DNA from: Prostheceraeus crozeri
Taxonomy: Eukaryota > Platyhelminthes > Polycladida > Euryleptidae
DNA: 64,000 nt
Assembly (NCBI GenBank): GCA_907163375.1
Contig: CAJQUW010008653.1
Coordinates: 124,001-188,000, forward strand
Direction of reading: 5' to 3'
A program made the translations under genes and the position numbers. Each line of letters begins with the position of its first letter. Position 1 is the stretch's first letter. This document shows, piece by piece, positions 27,952 through 39,702 of the stretch. The notes beneath the pieces are model-generated. The model saw only the letters and a list, made by a program, of their open reading frames with translations, made no database searches and was not told where the DNA came from.

Positions 27952-28299
27952 ATAATTTCAAATGATGATGAGTGTCAGGAATGGACACTCAGTTGAATAT
28001 GCTTGATATGACTTGTACACCTTTGACAGTATTGATGACTCTGTGTAATCTAATACTTTACTTTCACAAACATGAGTTGTGGTAAGAACTATTTGACTAC
28101 ACTAACGCTTACATTTTATGACACTTGTGTTTCATAAAACGCCATGATCAAACTTTCTAGCTATACATCAACCTGTGTTGCAGTAAAACTTTTGTACAAC
28201 ATGATAAACTTTACTTTCATTTCATCAATTTTTCACCCATCGTCTGAGTTATACGGGCTTGGAACCGTCATGAAAGCAAATGACTTTCAGGCCTCATTA
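27952..28299. other. Non-coding spacer with internal direct repeat
   Basis: No gene is supported. A block around 28115-28160 (ACTTGTGTTTCATAAAAC… then GATCAAACTTTC) recurs in the same orientation around 28790-28860, pointing to a local duplication at the right inner flank. Confidence 0.5.
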
Positions 28300-28319
28300 T
28301 GGGTAGCCTCGTAAAGGCT
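28300..28319 (-). terminator. Histone-mRNA-like 3' stem-loop with ACCCA
   Basis: On the minus strand, AGCCT-TTACG-AGGCT is followed exactly by ACCCA, the flank seen after histone stem-loops. It lies 72 nt after the stop of the 77-aa gene. Its TTACG loop parallels the TTATG loop at 19239-19253. Confidence 0.5.
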
Positions 28320-28390
28320 CATGGATCATTCACGGAAAAAAGGCAATGAAGCATTGTGTATTTCTTCATGTTTTAAAGAAAGGATGCTCT

Positions 28391-28624
28391 TCACTCATAT
28401 TTATGTTTAGGTCCAAACCATCTTCTCTCTTTTAGCATGTTGGATTGTTTTTGATGACTAACTATTGTTGCTTTCTTCACATAGTCAATCGTTTCTAGAC
28501 AATCGGCAATCTTCCTTGGATCAGCTGTCTTGATTGCCATGGAGTAGTACCTTTCTGACAACTCCATGATTGTGTTCTTTTCTTCCTTTTGACGAATCAT
28601 TAATTCAGCTTCTGTCTCACTCAT
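28391..28624 (-). CDS. Polinton small helical protein, 77 aa, function unknown
   Basis: The frame from ATG 28624 (MSETEAELMIRQKEEKNTIM) is charged and helical, with RKIADCLETIDYVKKATIV in the middle and a basic C-terminus (KERRWFGPKHKYE). There is no membrane or Cys cluster. A TATA-like ATATAAG lies at about 28690-28697, 66 nt upstream, farther than in the left-side genes. A histone-like stem-loop follows. It probably belongs to the early-type set. The family is not recognised. Confidence 0.55.
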   Translation of the reverse strand: MSETEAELMIRQKEEKNTIMELSERYYSMAIKTADPRKIADCLETIDYVKKATIVSHQKQSNMLKERRWFGPKHKYE

Positions 28625-28639
28625 GATGCAGGATCATTA

Positions 28640-28921
28640 CACTGTGACAATGCTCAGTGAAAAGTGAATTTCTATAAAGTGCTACCTCCTTATATCTCGT
28701 CGTAGGAAACCTGAGTCCTGGATGGCGCACTTTGGGACTTGTGATGTGTTTCATTAACTTTCAGACTACATTATCCTTTCATAAACTTGTGTTTCATAAA
28801 ACATCATAATACACTTTCTGACTAGACTTACGAATAAAACGTCGATGATCAAACTTTACTTTTTCAAACGTGTGTCACAGAAAAACTATTTGACTAAACT
28901 TTGCTTTTGCAAACCATGATG
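28640..28921. other. Non-coding inner flank with repeat blocks
   Basis: It holds the second copy of the direct repeat noted at 28115-28160 and a weak TATA-like site at about 28690. No gene is supported. Confidence 0.5.
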
Positions 28922-29018
28922 CACTTTCACAAGAGCTTGTTCACTAGCGAAGAGAGAAATCTGTAATGTGTTGCGTGTGGCGCAAGGGTGGCCTCCCGTT
29001 TCATTCCATTCATCATTT
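28922..29018. repeat. Inner inverted repeat, right arm
   Basis: Reverse complement of 17600-17702 at clearly lower identity than the TIRs. The conserved core includes ACAAGAGCTTGTTCACTAG. Confidence 0.75.
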
Positions 29019-29342
29019 CGTCTCGGTGATAGAGACAAGCAGAACTTATGGTTCATTCTCGCATGTATGGCCAACTATCGGGAGACAAGTGCAATGGAGA
29101 TTTTATGAGGTAACCTGTGGCAGATAGCTAAATGTCGCCCTGGCGGTCAGAGAACAACGTTGAGACGAAAGGCAACCACTTGGAAACATGACGCAGAGAG
29201 GTTTCACAAGGATTACCATTGCCAACGTCCCGTGCAGTACTCATCGCTACGGACTTCACCGCTTTCTCGAAAGAACGCCCACCAACAGGCCGTATGACAC
29301 CGAAAATCTCCGTGACTTGCACCGTCCATGACTTGATAGCCA
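29019..29342. other. Right inner flank of TIR with diverged duplicate of TIR sequence
   Basis: No gene is supported. Segments around 29120-29330 look like a diverged direct duplicate of TIR sequence about 360 bp further right (29480-29690): both contain GATAGCTAA, ACTCATC/ACTTATC-CTACGG and AA-TCTCCGTG blocks in the same order. Confidence 0.5.
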
Positions 29343-31339
29343 GACATGAAAACCGGTGGAGCTATTTACAAGAGGAAACATTCCAAGTCGTTGCTTTGAT
29401 CAGCTTGATAGCAAGCCGTGATTTACAAGCGTTTTGCAATGGAGATATTTAAATGCCACCCATGACAAGATAGCTAAGACTCAACCGATTGGCGTTCAAA
29501 GTGCTACGTTGAGAACTGTGTCAAATGCCCAACATGAGTTGCCCCAGCGGTTTCGGTCTAAAATATGACACACTCCCTTGCCACACTTATCACTACGGCA
29601 TCATCCGCCGTCCCGAAGGAACACCCTGTCAGTGGAATATTACAGAAAAACTCTCCGTGTCTTGCTCGCTTTCAGTGAAAAGCTGCTTGGTTCATATGTG
29701 GCTCAGACATCATTACAAATCCTTTAGTTGACTTCAGCAGGGTCGAAAACCCCAGAAAACCTCCAAAACTAGTGAATTTAAATTTTTCAACTTTTTAGCA
29801 CTACTGATGAAATTTTATAAGTAGTCTATCACTGAGGACAGGTCAAGACCTATCGAACCTTTTTTGAATCAAGTCAAACGGACTTGTAGAAGCAAAGTTA
29901 CAAGCCTTTAAAGTTTTGGAGTCTTTTATGGCCTGGAGACGAAGGCCATCTCTGACGCCTTAGCTGATATCAGCAATGAAATTTTCTGAGTCGGTTTCTT
30001 ACAGAAACCCGGTTTTTCAGATTTCCAATGCTATCATCGGAGCTCCGGAGTTCACCTACCCCAACCCAGTCGGGAGGAGAACTGATTTCCACAAGCAGAG
30101 TTTCCACTTATATAGTTTGTGGCGATCAGCTGATGACGTAATCTCCATCATCCAAAAACTTTAAACCCGTCTATTTCCGGTTCTAGTGCTCCGATTGACT
30201 CCAAATTTTGATAGCCATGTTTTCTCGCTCTCCCCTTTCATTTAAGACATCCCTCGACCCTCCACAATGACCAGGAGCCGAGCTGAAAAAACTCTGTCGT
30301 TTTTTCAAAAAGCTCCAAAATCTTGGAAAATGCGCAAAAACTCGATTTTTAACAGGCTCTCATTTGGAAACGAAACCTTCCACAGATCTGAAAAGATAGG
30401 ATCCTTTTAACATCCAATTTAACATTTCCAGGAAAAAATCTCATGTGGAGATCCAACTTTTCAACTTTTTCTTTCCGATTGACTTGAAACTCACCCTCTA
30501 GATGCAGAATGGCACGCTGATGCCAAATCTGGCCAAATCTCTGTTTTCCCGTCCGAGGCGTCGTTCACCCGCTAGAGCCGTTTTTGTAAAAATTCTAACT
30601 CTGTCGTCTTTTCGCCAATGTCCCAAATTTTCAATGGCATCTCACATCTAAACGAAGGCAGATAGGAACAAGCCGTTTCTTCCACTGAATTTGTCTCACT
30701 CTTAGCTTTCAAATGAGCTATTGCACGACTTTCTACGATCTCTAACACCAAAGTTGGAAGATCGCTGCCGAGGGGGGGAGGTCAGAACCTTTTCTCTCCG
30801 ATTGAGCTGGAAAGAAGTTCCTAGACCCAAAATTGACCAAAACGTCCGAATTTGCACTCCGTTTTCCCATCCGAGACCTCCTTCATGTCGGAAAACGACT
30901 TTTCTCATCCCAAAACCACGAAAACCCGCCTTTTTCCAACTCTGCCGTTTTCAGAGATTCCACCCCTTGCCTCATCACTCCTGCCTTCCTTCCCAACCCA
31001 AAATTTCACGTAGATTCCGAATCTGAACTCCAATTTCCAATCCGAGACCTCCTTCATGCCGAAAAACGACTTTTCTCATCCCAAAACCACGAAAACCCGC
31101 CTTTTTCCAACTCTGCCGTTTTCAGAGATTCCACCCCTTTCCTCACTGGAAAACTTCTCCCTCCTTCCTTCCTTCCAGAGAGGGGGGAAGGGTAGGGAAC
31201 TGTTTCCTCCTTTCGGACCCATTCCTCCCAACACATCCTAGGCCATCTCCCTCACCTTCATTCCAGAGGGGGGGTTGAGTCAGTATGATGACTCATCGCT
31301 GCACCGCACCGTGCTTCCGTCTGCAACGGGATGACTACT
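29343..31339. repeat. Polinton right terminal inverted repeat
   Basis: Inverted copy of 14655-16856, about 1997 bp. It has one fewer copy of the ~170-bp tandem unit. Near-identity to the left copy implies recent mobility or gene conversion between the ends. Confidence 0.95.
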
Positions 31340-31345
31340 CAAGTT
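31340..31345. repeat. Polinton target-site duplication, right
   Basis: CAAGTT follows the right terminus (…CGGGATGACTACT) and is identical to the left copy at 14649-14654. Confidence 0.95.
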
Positions 31346-31890
31346 TGCACGTCGCAGACAAAACATTTCGTAACATCAGCACTCAGACATTAGTGATGAA
31401 ATTGTTCATCTCAAAACTTTCATCGTTAGAAAAACGTTTATTACATCGGAACTTAGAATTGTCGACCGCTTAAGGCTTTTCTGTGGAGCGGGATATGCGC
31501 ATATATATTGTTGTTGTATCAATGTTAGTATTACAGCAATGTTTGGTAATTGTTTTAATGATCTGTTTCCAATTTGCCTGTTTATTTGACTTCGAAAATA
31601 TAGTTAACATCATTGTCAATTTTAACTCATTAGATTAGTTAACAAGTCATTGCGCGAATTACTGCTTATCAAAGCATGTTATCAAACTGTGAATAATTGC
31701 ATTGAATGATATTAGATTGTAATAGGTAACTCTCGAATTGAATAATGCCTAATGGCATGAGTTGACCAAATGATTTCTGACGATCAAAGGTTCAATCAAC
31801 CGATACAGAGACGCTAGTAGTAGTCCCAGCCCCGACCTGTCAGGTTTTAATAACCCGGCCACCGACCGGCACCGGCCAATTCCAACTCTG

Positions 31891-33205
31891 TCATCCACAA
31901 ATGCATCTATGTAATTAATATGTGAATAATAGCCATATGCTTAAATCATGACTCATAATAAATTTACAAGCAATGCTGTCAGTTTACGCTATAAATAGTG
32001 AATGCCAAGATAAAATGGACAGATTATCAGGTCTTACAATTTATTTCTTTAGTGCAGATGTGCAGCTACAATATTTTTTTTGCTTAATTTATAACTGAGA
32101 TTCCAGCAGACAATTTGAAATCTAAATATATCAAAAGACTCTATTTGAGTTGTTTTCAGTACAGCTTAACTACCTCAGTCTGATCAAACATGCTCTCAAC
32201 ATTGTAGCACTTTAAAATGTCGGCTTTCAATAAAAACGTCAACCAAAGCTCCCAATCAACATCGGCTGCTTCTCGATAAGGTATTCAGTGCATATTATTC
32301 TAGACATTGCCCTATAGTTTGTGCTCAACACATTTCCTATCAAAGTATGCTGATCATGAACCTTGATCTAATCGAAATCACTGACTAAATTGAACGCTAC
32401 TGACAAACACAGCACGGTTAGTTACTTTGACCACATTGTCGTTACATTTTGTTAAGAACCAATATGAACTTACTTATACTAACCGAAATCGGGGTTTGTT
32501 TGACTACTAATTCACGCTTAGACTGGATTGAAGTTGCTTTTATCTCATTTGAAATTGCAAGGGTTTTCATTATGAGCCAGAAATATTCTTTTCAGTTCTT
32601 GCAAGAAGAAAGGCGCAAATATACACGTAGCTTGAATTTAGATGAGGATACTCGCTTCACCATTTTCATTCAACTTTCTCACAGAACTAGTTATTAGATT
32701 CAATAATTCTTCTAAAGAAGAATTCTAAGAAGGAAAAAACATGAAAGTATTTTATAAAAGTACAAAAAAACAGATTCTTCCTTTCTTAGATTAGTTATTT
32801 ATCCTTTTTATATCACAATCAAAATATGATAAATATTCTTTAAATTTTCTATGTCAAATTTCTGTATTGAATCCCACAAATCTCCAATTTAAATTCTCAT
32901 TGCTCAATTTCCATGCCCTACGAAGGCTATATACGAGGCTATATTCCATGGATAGATAGGTTAGTTTAAATATCCCAGTGACATTCACCACAATTTCCTT
33001 TTCTGTATTTCTTGATGAAGGAAATGTTGCGAATCTACAACTACACGATCTTGGAAAATTGCTCTTTTAATTATTGGAACAAAGCAGCTCGACCGCTGTC
33101 AAACAAAATAGCTGATTCATTCAATAACTCTTCCATAAAATAAAGGCATTAATTTTTCATTCATAAAACCTATGAATATTATCTCATATTGCAATTAACT
33201 CAAAC
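31891..33205. other. Non-genic AT-rich DNA
   Basis: No gene or named repeat is supported. Confidence 0.5.
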
Positions 33206-33872
33206 CAGAGTTGGATGACCTAGTCCGGCCCGGTCCGGCCCGGCCCCCGGGATAGCAGCCTGAAGTCCACCGCAGCCCGGTCCTCGTCCTACGTCATTAG
33301 TCAAGGCCCGCACATTCAATTTCCACACCCGCAAACCCAACTAATTAGACGCATGAAGTGAAACATGCGTATATACCATTTCATGGTGTGAATTGCTTAT
33401 GCTTTACGGCTATGTGTACTTTCTTGGTTATCAAAGACGGTGGTAAAGAATTTGCACTTGTTTTATTGAATAACCAATAATTATGAAAATTTGTTTTACT
33501 TAATAATAGATAGTAACAACGAACTGTACTTGTTTCTTTTAATCACATTCGATCATCTCCCATAATGTCACTGAGCGATTTAGCAGAAATACAAAACATC
33601 ACGTGTTATGCAAATATGCATGCATTCATATTATTCGAATTACTTGTGCAGGATAATCCACTTGATCCGACAAACGTCTGGCTTTGTTGTGAGTTATTCC
33701 CCTGCATTTAAGACTGTAACTGAAGCAAAGCGGAACAATTTGATGTACGAGTACATTAATCACTGCGAATTGTATCGCGATTCAGTCACTCTTTATTTTT
33801 CACTTAAAAAATCAATATTCTTTGTATTTTTAGAATTATGGCAATACCTATTTCACCCCGCATCCAACTCTG
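33206..33872. mobile_element. hAT-type non-autonomous element (MITE) with 8-bp duplications
   Basis: It begins CAGAGTTGGATG and ends CATCCAACTCTG (12-bp perfect inverted repeats). Identical octamers ACTCAAAC flank it at 33198-33205 and 33873-33880. An 8-bp duplication with CA-starting termini is the hAT hallmark. It is 667 bp with no transposase. The left part is GC-rich (repeated CCGGCCCGG). Confidence 0.88.
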
Positions 33873-34817
33873 ACTCAAACATATCAATATCCTTGTCTTC
33901 ATTTGACATTTCTGTGCATGTAACCAAAATTCGGTCATGTGCCACTTTTGGGTTTAGATGTTTAGATACTCTTCGAGCGGATCTAAGATTCTTGTGGAGC
34001 TGACTCTCGGGTACACCCAAAAGTGAAAAAAAACATATTAAACAATGAGTGTATCTACATGTAGAATCTACAAATCCTAGAAGGGAATGTTGCATCTACT
34101 ATTTTGCAGCTGAAAGCTGATTGCATGCGTTTTTCCCCCACCAGTTCACAACGATTGAAAGAAGCTTTAAGAATTTTGGTAGTAGCAGCTGTTTCATTAA
34201 TAAGTAAATTACGTCTGCGCATTTATTCAACACAAATCATAAACACAAATGAAATGACTTTCTTAAATTCTATTTAGGTTTACATATTCATCAGGTGTGC
34301 ATATCATACAACTTCATACAAGAACTGTAGCAAATATCAAAAATTATTTGCCAAAATTAATGACATTGCTATGCAATAATAAGTTGGCTAATGTCCTTTT
34401 CCCGGTATGCAGGTGTTGAGGAGCTGGCTCTCCCTCTATTTTAGTTTTCTTCTGTAAATAGAATGGTGATTGCAGTTTCTGTATCTAAGATGATGAAGTC
34501 TGAGGCTTCAAGGACACTTTCTTTTGATTGGAGAGTCATCAACGATCGCATTTGTAAAAGAATTAAATTTCTCAGTAAGAAAATATATACGGTTGTAGTA
34601 TGTATAATGGCATGTATAATGGTAAAATAATATGGTAAATAATTATGGTATGTAAATACGGTTATGTATGTCTTGCCTAATTTTTCGATCACAACAAAAC
34701 TATTGCCTCGGAAACGATAAAGAATTTTCGTGTACTGTGGACAATGCGTATTGTAAAATGCATTTTGATGTTTCTTATGCCAATTATACAATATATATTA
34801 ATTTCTTTACAGAATAA
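33873..34817. other. Non-genic DNA
   Basis: Nothing supported beyond short open frames. Confidence 0.45.
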
Positions 34818-36076
34818 ATGAGATGGTTAATATGTATACCAAAAAAGGAAAAACGAAATAGGTCCCCTAAATTTCGCAGTTATGTGAGGACTGCTCTTCG
34901 TCATCGCAGACGCTGTTATGCTGATGCCCGAAATAATCCAAATTTGTTTACGAAGACTCGGTTGAAGCTTGCGGAATTGAAACTTACTCAACAAATTGAA
35001 AGAGCAATTATTGAAAAGGAAAATAAAATATCATTTTCATACATATCTGATAAGAGATCTTTTTGGAAATACGTGAACAACAAATTAAAAACAAATGAAC
35101 TTTCAAATACATTCAGTAATTTGAAAGGTGATACTTTCTACGAACTCGATGCAATCACCGAGGAATTCAATGAACATTTCAAATCATCATTTTCAAATGA
35201 TCTAGTACCGATGTTTGGACAAGATTTAGAACCGCATGAATACTCTATGAAGACCCCCGGTTCTCTGAAGAAGTCATTCATAAAACTTTGGTTTCTCTTC
35301 CGAATTCATTGACTATCGATAGTGATGGTATTTCCTATATTATTCTAAAACGAGTTGCTAAGCACATTTCTCCACTGCTTTCTAGAATTTTTGCGTTTTC
35401 GCATTTCACCTCAACCATACCAGACGGATGGCGCACTGTGATTGTCACGCCTATACATAAATCGGGATCAAAAAATCTTATAGAGAATTATAGACCTGTA
35501 TGTGTTTCTAGTACGATTCTTCGTGTGATGTAGCGAATACTGAGGCTCACTATTCTTGACTTTTGCCAATGTAATAATATCATAAAACCCTCTCAGCATG
35601 GATTTTTGCCTTATAAGTCTGTTGAATCAGCTGGATTGTGTTTCTTTGATAACCTAACTAGAAACATAGATCAAAACTTCAATGCTGACGTTGTATTTTA
35701 GGATTACAGCACGGCTTTTGAGAGTGTGCCCCATACTCGCCTCATCTCTAAGCTATCTTGGTATGGATTTGATGATATCTTGGTAACATGGATAAAGGAC
35801 TATTTTACAAACCGTTCACAAAAAGTGGCCTTTAAAGGACATTTTTCATCTCGGGCTAGTATTCACAGTGGCGTTTTACAAGGCTCTGTTTTGGGTCCGA
35901 TATTATTTTCTTTTTCATGCAAAAGACTTGATATGTGGTAACATCCTTTTCTTTTCTTTCATGAATTATGTGATCTCACGACAAATCATGCTAGTAGTAC
36001 ATGCTCTTCCATCTATGTCATTTCATGTCTGTGCCCTCCATTTTGGGCTATGTATTTGATTTCAAATACAAATATT
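34818..36076 (+). pseudogene. CR1/L2-type LINE reverse transcriptase, truncated and broken
   Basis: The first frame (34818-35312) holds the linker region before RT. Shifted frames follow with WRTVIVTPIHKSG…NYRPVCVSS, then DYSTAFESVPHTRLISKLSW (RT motif A) and SGVLQGSVLGPILFSF (motif B). The YxDD box and everything after it are deleted; sequence resembling a LINE 3' end (TTTCAAATACAAATATTG) and an (ATT)n tail come next. Stops occur at 35531 and near 35700. The element is on the plus strand and dead. Confidence 0.82.
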
Positions 36077-36102
36077 GTTATTATTATTATTATTATTATT
36101 TT
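36077..36102. repeat. (ATT)n tract, left of R4/Dong LINE
   Basis: About eight ATT units at the 3' end of the plus-strand LINE and immediately at the 3' end of the minus-strand R4/Dong-type LINE. A similar tract occurs at 40341-40363. Confidence 0.9.
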
Positions 36103-36159
36103 AGTACACGACCCATGCACAACATTAGGTCGGGAAGATACTACTATGGCCTCGGAGTC

Positions 36160-39100
36160 CTACCAGGACTCAGGGAGGTCAAGTATGCGCCTGAGGATGT
36201 GGGCACTTCCGAGAAGCGCTGCCTTAAGCAAGTCGGGTACATAGTGGTATCCAGGGATTTGTGCGAGATATCCCCGCAGCTGTGTTGTATGTGCACCAAG
36301 GGCTCCCACGACGATTGGCATGACCTTTACTTTAATGTTCCACAATTTCTGTATTTCCATCTTTAGATCTTGGTATTTTTCAATCTTCTCGCGTTCCTTT
36401 TTACTTATATTGCGATCGTCTGGCACTGCTATATCGATTATAATTCCTGTTTTCTTGACCTTGTCGACGAGTAGTATGTCAGGTCTTCTTACTGTTATTA
36501 GTCTATCAGTTCGAATCTCAAAGTTCCACAGTATTTTTATCACATCATTGTCCTCCACTGATCTCGGCTCATGCCTCCATGGTTGCTTGCTGACTTGAAT
36601 GCTGTATTGTTCGCATATACTTCTGTGTATCAATTTTGCAACTTCGTTGTGGCGTCTTAGATACTCAGTTGCGGCCAATTTCGAACACGAAGTCAAGATG
36701 TGTGTCACCGTTTCATCCGCTGAATTGCACATTCTGCACTTAGGGTCTGATGATGATTTTATGATGTATGTTGCATGAGCCTTGGTGTTGAGGGCTTGGT
36801 CTTGTGCTGCTGTTATGAGTGCCTCAGTTTCGATTTTCAACTTCACTGATTTCATCCATTCATAGCATGCCGTTGTTGTTGTAACCTCTTTCATCTGTCT
36901 TTTGTATTGTCCATGAAGAGCCTTATTGACCCATCTTAAGAGCCTGTCTTCGCTTGTCTTCTTCCTCCAATCCGCGGTAGTTTCCGACTTCGGCTTATAG
37001 AGACCGCCGCTCTTCACCACCGCCAGCAGTGGATCGTTGCTATGGGTAATGTAGTCTCTAAGGCTTCTGTCTTCTCCTTCTATAACCTCAGTGACATCTT
37101 TCAAACCCCTTCCTCCCCGAGCCCGCGGAAGGTAGAGGCGATCGACGTCTGCTCGCGGATGGAGGCCACCGTACATATTCATTAATTTTCGTGTTTTTCT
37201 ATTTAGTTCTTCTAGTTCTTGTTTGGTCCACTTGATTATTCCTCCCGTGTAGCTGATGACCGGTATTGCGTACATGTTAATGGCTTGTATCTTATTGATT
37301 GCATTCAACTTTGACTTTAGTATCTTTCTTAGTCTCTTTTTGTATTCTGTACCAGCTTTCTTCTTAGCTTTGTCATCCATGTTGGTCCGATACTGTGGTA
37401 TGCCCAGATACTTGTATCCTTCGTTACTAATATCTGGTATGCATACTCCGTCAATTTCGACACCATTGCTGCGAGCTACTTTTCCCCGGTGGATGACAAT
37501 GCGGGCACATTTATCGACTCCAAATTTCATTTTGATGTCGTTGGAGAATATATTCACGGTATTTATAAGACAGTTTATATCACTTTCTGTTCTACCGTAG
37601 AGTTTCAAGTCATCCATATATAGCAGGTGATTGATGCTTTGTCCGCCTTTTAGCACGTATGCCTGTTTGGTTTTGTGTAGTATCTCACTCAGACGATTCA
37701 TAGCCATACAGAATAGTAATGGGTAGAGCGAATCACCTTGAAAGATCCCTCTTCTGACTGTCACATCGCCTATTGTGTCCTTCATATGTGTCAATGTCGT
37801 CTGCCAATATCCCATTGATTTCTTTACTAGCGCTTGTATAGCTCCGTCAATCTTATACATCTTCATACACTTAAGGATCCATGTGTGGGGTATTGAATCG
37901 AAAGCCTTGCGATAGTCAATCCACGCCATTGACAAGTTCGTGTTACGTTTCTTATTGTCAGATGTTATTGTCTTGTCGATGGCGAGCTGGTCTTTTGTTC
38001 CTCTGCATTTTGAACGTGCTCCTTTTTGTTCTCGATTCATGATGTTATTTGCTGTTATGTGGCCGTTTATCTTGTTGGCCAACACTCCGGATAAGAGTTT
38101 CCACATTGTTGGGAGACACGTAATAGGCCTGAAGTTATCTGGTGATGATGGCTTGTTATTGTCTTTTTGAATTAACAATGTGCGACCTTTGACTAGCCAT
38201 TCAGGAAGCGTGTGGGGCTGTCGCAACAATTGGTTGAAGCATCGCACGAGTCTTGGATGCAACTTCGTCAATTTCTTGATCCAGAATATCTGCACATTGT
38301 CTGGACCAGGTGCTTTCCAATTGGACATGTTAGAAAGCTTGTTCTTTATATCTTCCTCCGTAATCACTGTATCATTTTGGTCTTCTATTGTTTGGCATTT
38401 TTGCTTAATTTCATGTAGCCATTGGGCATCAGTATTGTGTTGTGCATCTACTTCCCAAATGCCTCGCCAGTAGTGCAGAAGTTGCTCTTTATCTTCAATT
38501 TGAGATTCCTCGGGCATTTGATCGCCACTGAATTGTCTATATACTTTGCGTGGATTTGCTCTGAATGCTTTATTGATTCTATATTGTTCATTTCTATCCT
38601 CGTATCTTTTAAGTCGGTGACTGACAGCTATTAGTCTTTGTTTAGCGTCTTCCAGAACTTCTTGAATACATCTTGATTGCATATGGTATTTCCGAACCAT
38701 ATATGCCGGGATTCTTCCGTTATTGTCCTTTGCAGCCTTTAGTCTATTTACTTCAGCTCTAAGTGTTTTGATGGTATTCTGCAATCTGCGTTTCCATGGT
38801 GGCGTACTTCCTTGACTTTTATGTACTTTTGATGTGCAGGTTTCATCAATTAACTTGGCACATGCGTATATCAATGTATTCACTTCAGAGATGCTTTCGC
38901 TTGGTGCATGATCTACTACAGTATTGACTGTCTCAATCAGTTGTCGCGTCGCTTCATCATTTCTTATCTTCCGAATCGTTACTCTTTCAGTATTGTTTGC
39001 ATACGCTTCCATATACTGGATAATCCTGCTCTTTATTTCTTGTTGTTCATCAGTAAGCAACTGACTGAGTGCATATAATTGGTCTTGATGTAATGGCTCT

Positions 39101-39183
39101 TGTGATGGTGGACTTGGCAGGCTATTGTTGTCATTCACGGGTAGTACACTGTTGTTGTCATTGGATTCATTTGTGGCAGCCAC
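36160..39183 (-). pseudogene. R4/Dong-type LINE polyprotein, RT and endonuclease part (1007 codons open)
   Basis: A long uninterrupted frame. RT motifs are NFRPITCLPTMWKL, MAWIDYRKAFDSIPHTWI, RRGIFQGDSLYPLLFCMAM and LLYMDDLKLYG (catalytic YMDD). The C-terminal third has a Cys/His knuckle (CRMCNSADETVTHILTSCSK) and a restriction-like nuclease: RRPDILLVDK, then GIIIDIAVPDDRN and KYQDLKMEI, a PD-(D/E)XK pattern. It nicks target DNA and primes reverse transcription there. The start given is a GTG next to the inserted MITE; the true N-terminus lies on the other side (39703-40141) in a different frame. The enzymatic part itself is intact. Confidence 0.9.
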
Positions 39184-39702
39184 AGAATTAGACAGGTCGT
39201 CTCTTCTTCCGTTTGACTAGAAGGGAAGCATTGGAACGTGCAACGTTATTGAAATGGCACAATCTCCTGACTAAATACCATAGCAATCGAACAATGAGCA
39301 GCCAGTTCAGCATTAAACACGCCAAATTGTGCAAAGTTTCTGTGACTGTTATCAACCGGATCACACAGCAAAGAGACACAGTCGATGTCAAGTTCTACAG
39401 AGAAGTTTGTGAACGTTTTTTCATGCGCCTGCTAACTTTTTTAAAAATGATCGGAGGTCCCAACATTATCGAGAAAACTTTTGCGCAATGATCTGAATTC
39501 TTCGAATCTGAAGGAGTCGTGGCGATCGGAGCATTTTGAAGGAATTTAGAACAATCCGCAAGCGACGCACGACTATTTTTCCTATCTCTGCAAGGTATTA
39601 AAAATTTCTTTTTGCCCACTTATTAAGTTCCTGCATGTGCCATTTGTTTGAATCAGTTTGCACTTCTAGCAAAGTGACACAGATAAACAATCTAATTCTG
39701 TG
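39181..39702. mobile_element. hAT-type MITE inside the LINE
   Basis: Termini CACAGAATTAGA (39181-39192) and TCTAATTCTGTG (39691-39702) are perfect inverted repeats. Identical octamers GTGGCAGC flank them at 39173-39180 and 39703-39710. It is 522 bp. It holds one plus-strand open frame of 92 codons (39213-39491) that I do not recognise. Insertion post-dates the LINE. Confidence 0.92.

Larger units (their letters stand above)
14655..31339. mobile_element. Polinton/adintovirus-type element, complete boundaries, no DNA polymerase B
   Basis: It is bounded by exact 6-bp duplications, with termini AGTAGT/ACTACT and long inverted repeats. The gene set includes a retrovirus-like integrase with chromodomain, an adenain-type protease, a hexon-type major capsid protein, a penton-type minor capsid protein, a pVI/PX-like protein, a basic core protein and a packaging-ATPase fragment, which defines the Polinton/adintovirus lineage. 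The usual 1000-plus-residue protein-primed DNA polymerase B is absent; the space between the repeats is filled by other genes. Three in-frame stops and at least four frameshifts break the genes, so this copy looks defective, yet its terminal repeats are nearly identical. The GC-richer TIR contrasts with the AT-rich host flanks. Confidence 0.95.
14047..31890. mobile_element. hAT-like element split by the Polinton insertion
   Basis: Outside the Polinton, 14047 begins CAATGTTGGAATCGG and 31890 ends with the related inverted sequence CCGGCCAATTCCAACTCTG. The flanking octamers are TCATTCAC (14039-14046) and TCATCCAC (31891-31898), a 7/8 match as expected for an old hAT 8-bp duplication. Without the Polinton the element would be about 1.15 kb. 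No transposase is recognisable in the remaining parts (14047-14654 and 31346-31890). The terminal similarity is partial (about 14 of 19), so this is a moderate call. Confidence 0.55.

Noticed and set aside
31830..33250. One transposon bounded by the CCAACTCTG at 31890 and CAGAGTTGG at 33206
   Set aside because: The two ends point outward, so they belong to different elements; each has its own better partner with matching octamers.
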